IMG/VR virus record: IMGVR_UViG_3300044618_000794
Coordinates: 1 to 43,741 of that record
DNA length: 43,741 bases
Source: a virus
Direction: 5' to 3' (one strand)
Positions 38,323 through 43,741 of the stretch are shown in pieces. The notes below the pieces were generated by a model, which was not told the DNA's origin, ran no database searches, and worked only from the letters and a program-made list of their open reading frames with translations. The position numbers were made by a program, and so were the translations under genes. The number at the start of each line of letters is the position of its first letter. Within the stretch, counting starts at the first letter, position 1.

Positions 38323-40764
38323 TCAAGAAAAGAAGAACTTGCTCTGCAAGACTTCGCGTATGTCCAAAGTCCCGTTTGCCGGTGGTGCAGGCAAGAAGGG
38401 GTACTTGGCGCGTAGTTCCTGCAAGGGCGAGTGCTTCTCATACATAGCTACAAACTCTGAGCGGATCAGGTCGTATAGCTTCTGGGCATCGGCGGCATGA
38501 GTGCCATAGTCATCATGGATCATGGCCAGTGAATCTATCCCCGCTGATGCAGCAGCTGCCGCTGTTAAGTGCAAGTGTGCAGCGTCGCAAGAGTGTACAA
38601 AGTTGGGAGCCAGTCCAGAGGCGTGCTTGGTAGGGCTAGCCTCGTCAGTCTCCGACAGTACACGGATCTTCTCAGGCCCGATAAGCCTAGTGTTGATACG
38701 GTGTACCTCAACCTCGAAGTACGCTTGGGATGCAGGGAACCCCGAGGGGCTAGTCCACCAGATGATGGGCTCGTCCTCGCTGTTCTCTTTGACGATCAAG
38801 CGTGCTGCCTTGCGCAGGTAGTCCATAGCCTGCCGGCCTTTAACAACAACGTCGCCAATAGCTGGCCACACTGCTGTCATCAGGACAGCTGCCGCCTTGC
38901 GGTACTCCTGCTTCTCGAACGGGTGGTCTTTAACTACCTTGAGGTAGTCTTCAATCACGTAGTCCGTTGCCGACCTCAGCGTAACGCCATACGGAGTCGT
39001 CATCACTGAGCGCTTTACAACGCTCCGCGATATACCGTGCGACAACCAGCGTTGACGCAGTGACGCAGTAGCAGCGTCTTCCGGCGTCATACTCAAGAGT
39101 CGCTGTTCCGCAGCTTGGGCTACTCGGCGGTAAATGTCTTCCATAACTGCGTTCGCTGTAAGGTTCGTGGCGCGGCCACCTACCTCGTCGCGCAGCATCG
39201 CAGAAAGATTCTGCAATCCGTTGCAGCTGCCGTCCATAGAAATCGGCAGGCGGCTCAAAAACGTATCCGGGTTTAGTTGCCATTCTCTGTACTCCAGGCA
39301 CCACGCCAGGAACTGTAGCGGGCAGGCGGCATCGAGCCACCCGCGGTGGTTGATCGGGTCAGCAGCGAAGTGCATGATGAACTCGTGCCTATCGCGCACC
39401 CACTGCTGGCGTTCCTCTAGGGTGGCCTTGTCGAAGCCCCACTTGTTAGCGCCTTGCACCAGGAACCAGCCCACTGCCGTATCGTCTGCCAGCGGCTTAC
39501 CCACAGAGAACCGCAGCAACGCCTTTTGCAGGTCGCTGCCCTGCGGGTTAACGCCGTAGGTCATAGGGTACAGGCGGCCACGGCTGTCTGCGAAGTATAC
39601 AAAGTACAGCGTAGGGTAACCGCGGAACATATCGGCCGCCCGTGTGGCAGAGTAGAACCGCCCGAACTTGCTGCCCAGCAGCTTGCGTTGGGTGTACCAC
39701 TCGTTCATCAACCGCTTCCAGGCCAGGAACTCTACCTCTTGGGCACCGCTCATAAGGCTCTTGTCGAAGTCGGGCGTCAGCCAGGAAGGCTTGGGTGGGC
39801 GAGGCTGCTCACCTGTGGACACAATTTCGTCAGTGGTAACGTTAGCCGCGCTGAGCCCTAGGACAACATCTAGGATGGCTTCGTTGACTTGCCATGCCGT
39901 GCGCTGAAGGGCGTTCACAGCGGACAGCACAACAGGCATAGCTACGTCTCGGTACAGGTGCCGGGCCGATGCGCTGCAAGCTACCAGTAGCGGGTGTGCC
40001 TTGCGCAGTTCGCGGGTATGGAACCCGCCACCGAAAGCGCTCTCCCAATCCAACGGTGGCTCAACGCACGGGCCGTAGGTCGGCGCCGTCATCGCCACGT
40101 AGGACTTAACCTGCGCAATGCGGTCCATGATTTCTTGTGACAGGGCCACGGGCCGATAGCCGCGCTTGCCGTTGGCAATCGGGGCCTCGCCAATCTCGAT
40201 CATGCCTGCCGTAACAAGCATGCCCAGCAGGAAGGAGCCCACCTGTTCGCGGGAACCCACAGGCCACTCGGGTACGAAGAAGCCCGCAGCTTCTGCTTGC
40301 ATGCGGATAGTCGTGACGCGGTGCCGCTCGTTCTTGGACATGCGCCGTGCCAAGTCGCGGGTGAGCGTAAAGTAAAGCTCCGGGTACTCTAGCTCGATCT
40401 GCGACAAGACCAGCTCCGCATGGATAGCGGTGCCGATCTTGTAGCTGATGGTCCGGTCGTCGCTCGTAACTCGCGGGTCGAAACAAGCGTTGATGGCAGT
40501 ACGCACAGCAAGTAGCGAGACAGCTTCCGGCTCCAGGCCAGCAAGCAACCGCACGTGGGCGCGCTTAGCCCCAGGTGCAGTGTCGTCAAGCTCCCACGCC
40601 AGCGCCTTGGCCATCGGCATAACGTACTCGCGCAGCAACTCTTTGGAGTACGGGTTACTAGCCGCACGCCCCTGTTCTTCTGCGCGGGCCATCATGTTCT
40701 CTGCCCGTTTGATACCGCCGTAGTACATACGGCGCTCTACTTCTACTTGTGTGAGTAGCTCCAT
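38323..40764 (-). CDS. Single-subunit DNA-directed RNA polymerase (T7-like)
   Basis: An 813-residue polymerase. Motif A is MDGSCNGLQ (D511), motif B is KRSVMTTPYG (K584 region) and motif C is IHDDYGTHAAD (H750, D751). The C-terminus ends FFFS, comparable with the aromatic foot of T7 RNAP. The ATG at 40764 overlaps the ligase stop (TAATG); a TTG 11 codons earlier is less likely. Location after the replication genes and directly before the structural block is the phiKMV arrangement, so the host enzyme should transcribe the early and middle genes. Confidence 0.96.
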   Translation of the reverse strand: MELLTQVEVERRMYYGGIKRAENMMARAEEQGRAASNPYSKELLREYVMPMAKALAWELDDTAPGAKRAHVRLLAGLEPEAVSLLAVRTAINACFDPRVTSDDRTISYKIGTAIHAELVLSQIELEYPELYFTLTRDLARRMSKNERHRVTTIRMQAEAAGFFVPEWPVGSREQVGSFLLGMLVTAGMIEIGEAPIANGKRGYRPVALSQEIMDRIAQVKSYVAMTAPTYGPCVEPPLDWESAFGGGFHTRELRKAHPLLVACSASARHLYRDVAMPVVLSAVNALQRTAWQVNEAILDVVLGLSAANVTTDEIVSTGEQPRPPKPSWLTPDFDKSLMSGAQEVEFLAWKRLMNEWYTQRKLLGSKFGRFYSATRAADMFRGYPTLYFVYFADSRGRLYPMTYGVNPQGSDLQKALLRFSVGKPLADDTAVGWFLVQGANKWGFDKATLEERQQWVRDRHEFIMHFAADPINHRGWLDAACPLQFLAWCLEYREWQLNPDTFLSRLPISMDGSCNGLQNLSAMLRDEVGGRATNLTANAVMEDIYRRVAQAAEQRLLSMTPEDAATASLRQRWLSHGISRSVVKRSVMTTPYGVTLRSATDYVIEDYLKVVKDHPFEKQEYRKAAAVLMTAVWPAIGDVVVKGRQAMDYLRKAARLIVKENSEDEPIIWWTSPSGFPASQAYFEVEVHRINTRLIGPEKIRVLSETDEASPTKHASGLAPNFVHSCDAAHLHLTAAAAASAGIDSLAMIHDDYGTHAADAQKLYDLIRSEFVAMYEKHSPLQELRAKYPFLPAPPANGTLDIREVLQSKFFFS

Positions 40765-41702
40765 TAAACGTCCGGTGAAAGTTTGTCGTGGCGCCAACCC
40801 TTAAAGCGGGGTTCGCGCAGGTGGCCGTCCTCGGTGTAGCCCATGAACTCGATCTCTGCGATCTGTGAGATGAACGCGCCCGCAACCGACATGATCTCCC
40901 CGCACATGGCCTGCGTCACGCCGCTGCCCACGTTGGTGCTAATCATGGCGCCGTTGGGACCGCCTGCTCGGTGCAGCACGGTAAGGTGACCGCCTAGCTT
41001 GGTATCGCGCTGCTCGGCGTGCGTCGCTGCAACTTCCAAGTCCAGGGACAGGGAGGGTTTGACCTTAACGATCTGGCCGTCCTTGGCTACCACCGGGGCA
41101 TACGGGGCCACCGGATTGCGCAGGATCGCGCCGTCATAGCCGCCTTGTTCTTTGAGCGACAGGGCGTAGCGTGCCACATCGAAGTCGCGCAGCTTGGGCC
41201 CGCTGTGTGAGATAGCAATGGTGACCTCGGCCAGTTCTGGCAGGACCACGCACACGCCCCAAGCCGCGTTGTAGCGGTGTGCGTAGCTGTCCCCGCTGGT
41301 CATGAAGCGGCAGTTCATGTCCCCATAGATCATGTCGTTAACGACAAACTCCAGCCACGGGGCGGGCGAGTGCTGGCGGAAGGCGCCGCTGATCTTGGGG
41401 AACGGTTCCCCACGGGCCCACACTTCGCCCAGGTAGACTGCCGGGAAAGCTGCACGGGCGTAGGTGTGCTTCTTCCACAGGGCTTCGATCAGGTGGTCGC
41501 ACGACCTTACGGGCTCGTCGGTGCGGGACACCATGTAGCACTCACGCAGGTTCTCGCTGATATACACCTTGCCGAAGCACCCATCGTACTTGGGTTGAAC
41601 CCACCAGCCCTTCTCGACTAGGGCTTGCACGTTGCCGTGCTCTTTGCGGAACTTAGCCGAACAGGCGTCGAACTCGACGGCCTTAAGGATGTTGTATTTC
41701 AT
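40764..41702 (-). CDS. ATP-dependent DNA ligase
   Basis: A 312-residue ligase. The adenylation motif is PKYDGCFG (K38), followed by VYLGEVWARG (motif III area), YDGAILRNP (motif IV) and QIVKVKPSLSLDLEV (motif V). It seals nicks after primer removal. Short length is usual for phage ligases lacking extra domains. ATG overlaps the upstream stop (ATGA, 41702-41699). Confidence 0.93.
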   Translation of the reverse strand: MKYNILKAVEFDACSAKFRKEHGNVQALVEKGWWVQPKYDGCFGKVYISENLRECYMVSRTDEPVRSCDHLIEALWKKHTYARAAFPAVYLGEVWARGEPFPKISGAFRQHSPAPWLEFVVNDMIYGDMNCRFMTSGDSYAHRYNAAWGVCVVLPELAEVTIAISHSGPKLRDFDVARYALSLKEQGGYDGAILRNPVAPYAPVVAKDGQIVKVKPSLSLDLEVAATHAEQRDTKLGGHLTVLHRAGGPNGAMISTNVGSGVTQAMCGEIMSVAGAFISQIAEIEFMGYTEDGHLREPRFKGWRHDKLSPDV

Positions 41703-41938
41703 ACGGCCCTTGTAATTTCTCGGTCAACCATTGACGCTACTGCGTTTGATACTGCCCGCACAACAAGTTGCTTGATAGCCGCTTGCGGGTGAACTGCGGA
41801 CGCTAACAAGACGAAGGGTGCCCGCTCTTGGGAAACGTACCGCTCGCCACCCACGTCCATATGGGCCTCCACTACCACGTCTTTGTACGTAACGTCTCGG
41901 GACACCAGGACTTGGAAGTTAAGTTGTGTGTCAGCCAT
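41699..41938 (-). CDS. Hypothetical protein (79 aa)
   Basis: Start at ATG 41938 with AAGGAG nine bases upstream. A beta-rich N-terminal half (LNFQVLVSRDVTYKDVVVEA) and a helical C-terminal half (AIKQLVVRAVSNAVASMVDR). Coupled to the ligase. No family recognised. Confidence 0.68.
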   Translation of the reverse strand: MADTQLNFQVLVSRDVTYKDVVVEAHMDVGGERYVSQERAPFVLLASAVHPQAAIKQLVVRAVSNAVASMVDREITRAV

Positions 41939-42179
41939 GCGGGTACTCCTTGTCGTTGGCTTCCAGGCAGGCACTGATCTTCTTTTGCATGTCGATCAAG
42001 CTGTCTTTAGCGGTGACGGCCTCGGCAATGCGGGCGTACAGATCGGCCTTGCGCTCGAATCTGTAGCCAGCAAGAGAAACCGCCTTGTCGATAACGACAT
42101 AGGCGGCTTCTTCGAGGCCCTTAGTTTGGAACTTCTCTGCTTGGATCAGCAGAGTCAACGTAAGGGCGTAGGGGTGCAT
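41931..42179 (-). CDS. Hypothetical helical protein (82 aa)
   Basis: ATG 42179 shares a base with the upstream stop (TGATG). An all-helical, charged product (MHPYALTLTLLIQAEKFQTK, later ADLYARIAEAVTAKDSLIDM). The frame is open upstream but only as an antiframe. Unknown function. Confidence 0.68.
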   Translation of the reverse strand: MHPYALTLTLLIQAEKFQTKGLEEAAYVVIDKAVSLAGYRFERKADLYARIAEAVTAKDSLIDMQKKISACLEANDKEYPHG

Positions 42180-42529
42180 CAGTTTTCCGATTTCATTTGG
42201 CGTAGCACCAACTCCAACTCGAACACGACTGAGCATGCGCGGTGGGCTAGGTGCAGAAGGTTAGTCTCTGCGTCCCGCTCGTAAGCAGGGTTCGTGTCGT
42301 GGTCTTTGGCTTGCACTGCGGCGGCCAGCAGGTGGCGGCCAGCAGCGGCACGGTAGCGTTCTGGGGCGACACCTTGCCAAGACCCGCGATCATACGGGGT
42401 TGGCTTCTTCTGGGTGATGGCCCACTGCATCACTTCCGTAATGGCAAGCAATGCGTTGGGGCAGTCGTCCAGCAGCAGGGTAACGTCCAGCTTACCACTG
42501 TCGTCTTTTCGGCCGGCTACGGTGGTCAT
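42179..42529 (-). CDS. DUF5664-like (dATP/dGTP diphosphohydrolase N-terminal-type) protein
   Basis: A 116-residue helical protein: GRKDDSGKLDVTLLLDDCPN, later YDRGSWQGV, RYRAAAGRHLLAA and ETNLLHLAHRACSVVFELEL. This ordered set (K-D...W...RY..A..RHL...LHLAH) matches a phage family annotated as a dATP/dGTP diphosphohydrolase N-terminal domain. A nucleotide-pool role is therefore plausible, though the family's activity is not certain for single-domain members. ATG overlaps the upstream stop (ATGA, 42529-42526). Confidence 0.72.
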   Translation of the reverse strand: MTTVAGRKDDSGKLDVTLLLDDCPNALLAITEVMQWAITQKKPTPYDRGSWQGVAPERYRAAAGRHLLAAAVQAKDHDTNPAYERDAETNLLHLAHRACSVVFELELVLRQMKSEN

Positions 42530-43314
42530 GTCAGCAGCGTGTTCTTTCGTTTGGTGGTGGAGTTCAGCGTGTAGCGGCTGCGCGCATAGCCTTTGCAATG
42601 CGTGCAACGATACCGCTGGTACTTGCCTGCGTTGGTGTACTGGAAGCCGTCTTTTCCAAGGGCCTTACTACCACACCGCGGGCAACGCATGTCTTCATCA
42701 GGCCAGAGAGCGGCGATATTCGGGTGGCTGACCGCCCACGGCCGGAGCGCAAGGTAAACATAGCGTAAGCTCTTTGTGTCGTCGATGTTGTACAGCCGCA
42801 TTTCTTTACGGGCCGCGGGATTACGCTTAAGGTACTCGACCCATAACTCAAAGCCAGGGAACTTTCCATGCTTGTGTTTCTTGATAGGCGAGAACTTGTC
42901 CGCCATCCATTCCAGCTTATTACTGGTGAAGCCGAAGTTGTCCTTTGCAATCAGCATGGTGTCAATTACGACTACCGGACTGAAGGGAGGCATGCGCAGC
43001 ATTACCATGCGCGCCCGGATCTTCTTGAGGTCGAAGCGCTTACCGTTCTGCGCAACCACGAAGTCGGCCTCGTCCAACAGGGCGTGCAGCTTTAGCAGCA
43101 GCAGGGTGTCATCGCGCAGGTCCTCTTGATCCCAGGTGTCCATGTAGCCAGCAGCAGAAGGTTTGTCGCCTTCCCACCACCAGCTAAAGGACAGGATGGA
43201 CCACTCTACCTTGATCTGATTGAGGCCGATGTTCTCTTTCCAGAGCCGCCAGTGCATAGACTCTAGCGGGGCAGTCTCAATGTCTAGGTAGAGGATGCGA
43301 GGTCCGTCACTCAC
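42526..43314 (-). CDS. DnaQ-fold 3'-5' exonuclease with C-terminal zinc ribbon
   Basis: A 262-residue protein. ExoI-type YLDIETAP (D11, E13) starts the domain, VAQNGKRFDLKKIRARM provides ExoII, and YNIDDTKSLRYV (about residue 175) gives the last acidic motif. From about residue 212 a four-cysteine zinc ribbon follows (CPRCGS, then RYRCTHCKGYAR). The polymerase already has a proofreading domain, so this is a second exonuclease, perhaps targeted by the zinc ribbon to a particular nucleic acid. ATG overlaps the upstream stop (ATGA, 43314-43311). Confidence 0.82.
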   Translation of the reverse strand: MSDGPRILYLDIETAPLESMHWRLWKENIGLNQIKVEWSILSFSWWWEGDKPSAAGYMDTWDQEDLRDDTLLLLKLHALLDEADFVVAQNGKRFDLKKIRARMVMLRMPPFSPVVVIDTMLIAKDNFGFTSNKLEWMADKFSPIKKHKHGKFPGFELWVEYLKRNPAARKEMRLYNIDDTKSLRYVYLALRPWAVSHPNIAALWPDEDMRCPRCGSKALGKDGFQYTNAGKYQRYRCTHCKGYARSRYTLNSTTKRKNTLLT

Positions 43315-43445
43315 TGGCAGCTTTCGCAGGGCCCGTCTGTGTTGCAGTAGCCTACAGGCGGCAACGCAAAATCGTCGTCATCCTGCGGCTTTGGCAGCGG
43401 CTCGCTTTTTGCGGGCAGTGGCGTTTCGTTTGATTCGCTTTTCAT
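43311..43445 (-). CDS. Candidate microprotein (44 aa), acidic with C-terminal cysteines
   Basis: ATG 43445 to TGA 43311, overlapping the endonuclease VII end by 68 bases and coupled to the exonuclease start (ATGA). The product begins MKSESNETPLPAKSEPLPKP, then has DDDD and YCNTDGPCESCQ. The ribosome site (GGAAG) is very close to the ATG, which weakens the case. Confidence 0.5.
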   Translation of the reverse strand: MKSESNETPLPAKSEPLPKPQDDDDFALPPVGYCNTDGPCESCQ

Positions 43446-43741
43446 CTTCCGTCTTGAAGGTTGGGTGCAACAGCCCGGTGCGGTTAACACTGTGCTGCTG
43501 CAAGTAAGGGGCAAGCCCCTGGCAAAACGCTGCGAGGTTCTGCACCCCGTAACGCTTGAAGTTGTTTTCCACCTTGCCCAGAAGCGCATTGCAGGAGCGA
43601 TGCAAGGTTGCCCGCACCGCCCCCGTAATGTGGTCATGGTCTAGCACCGCCTGATCGGCAGAGCATGGGAGCTTGCACAGGGCGCACGCGCAGTGTTGCT
43701 TAAGGCGCAGTTCTTCGCGGACGCCTGCGACTTGGGTAGTC
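43378..43741 (-). CDS. Endonuclease VII, 3' part (continues at window start)
   Basis: The frame is open to the end of the window; the true start lies at position 141 after the circle is closed. This piece carries DHDHITGAVRATLHRSCNAL, including the DHDH metal motif, C55 and N56 (full-length numbering), and a basic C-terminal tail (KRIKRNATARKKRAAAKAAG). The second zinc knuckle shows H52-x2-C55 where T4 endonuclease VII has two cysteines. Reading it as a separate 89-residue protein would lose the first zinc knuckle. Confidence 0.9.
   Translation of the reverse strand, partial: TTQVAGVREELRLKQHCACALCKLPCSADQAVLDHDHITGAVRATLHRSCNALLGKVENNFKRYGVQNLAAFCQGLAPYLQQHSVNRTGLLHPTFKTEDEKRIKRNATARKKRAAAKAAG
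43615..43741. repeat. Terminal direct repeat, copy 2
   Basis: Exact duplicate of bases 1-127; see copy 1. Joining the two ends restores the endonuclease VII gene in frame. Confidence 0.95.

Overview
The window is one near-complete genome of a strictly lytic, T7-like podovirus with a phiKMV-type layout (Autographivirus group). It encodes its own single-subunit RNA polymerase next to the structural module, a family A DNA polymerase, and a T7-style portal, scaffold, capsid, tail-tube, internal-virion, fibre and terminase set. Every gene I can support is on the minus strand. I see no integrase, repressor or tRNA. The spanin pair and signal-anchored endolysin point to a Gram-negative host; the exact host cannot be read from the sequence.

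The first 127 bases are repeated exactly as the last 127, and the endonuclease VII gene is cut by this junction. The window is therefore a circular map (unit 43,614 bp) opened at an arbitrary point, and these are not natural ends. Real ends most likely lie in 14.27-14.76 kb, between the last late gene and the early promoters.

In transcription order (high to low coordinates): 14.27-13.92 kb holds four near-identical host sigma70-type promoters and one phage promoter. 13.4-9.0 kb holds early genes (a T7 gp0.7-like kinase and several unknown small proteins), separated by structured leaders and a gene-free, hairpin-rich 750-bp block (11.76-12.51 kb). 8.5-0.1 kb is the replication module: a putative alarmone hydrolase, primase, DnaB-like helicase, a string of microproteins, DNA polymerase, an SSB-like protein and a 5'-3' exonuclease. 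Across the junction (43.7-38.3 kb) come endonuclease VII, a DnaQ-fold exonuclease with zinc ribbon, a DUF5664-like protein, DNA ligase and RNA polymerase. 38.3-22.2 kb is head and tail assembly. 22.2-14.76 kb is tail fibre, receptor-binding protein, holin, terminase, endolysin, SprT-like protein, spanins and three small tail-like genes.

Genes are packed with 1-4-nt stop/start overlaps, implying translational coupling. Several coding sequences of 35-58 codons fill apparent gaps exactly. Phage promoters with a shared ACCGGTATAAC core sit before the early block, the structural block, the capsid and the fibre; a rho-independent terminator follows the capsid gene, as in T7. The least explained parts are the early structured-RNA leaders, the 750-bp non-coding block and the strongly strand-asymmetric GC block at 14.40-14.70 kb.
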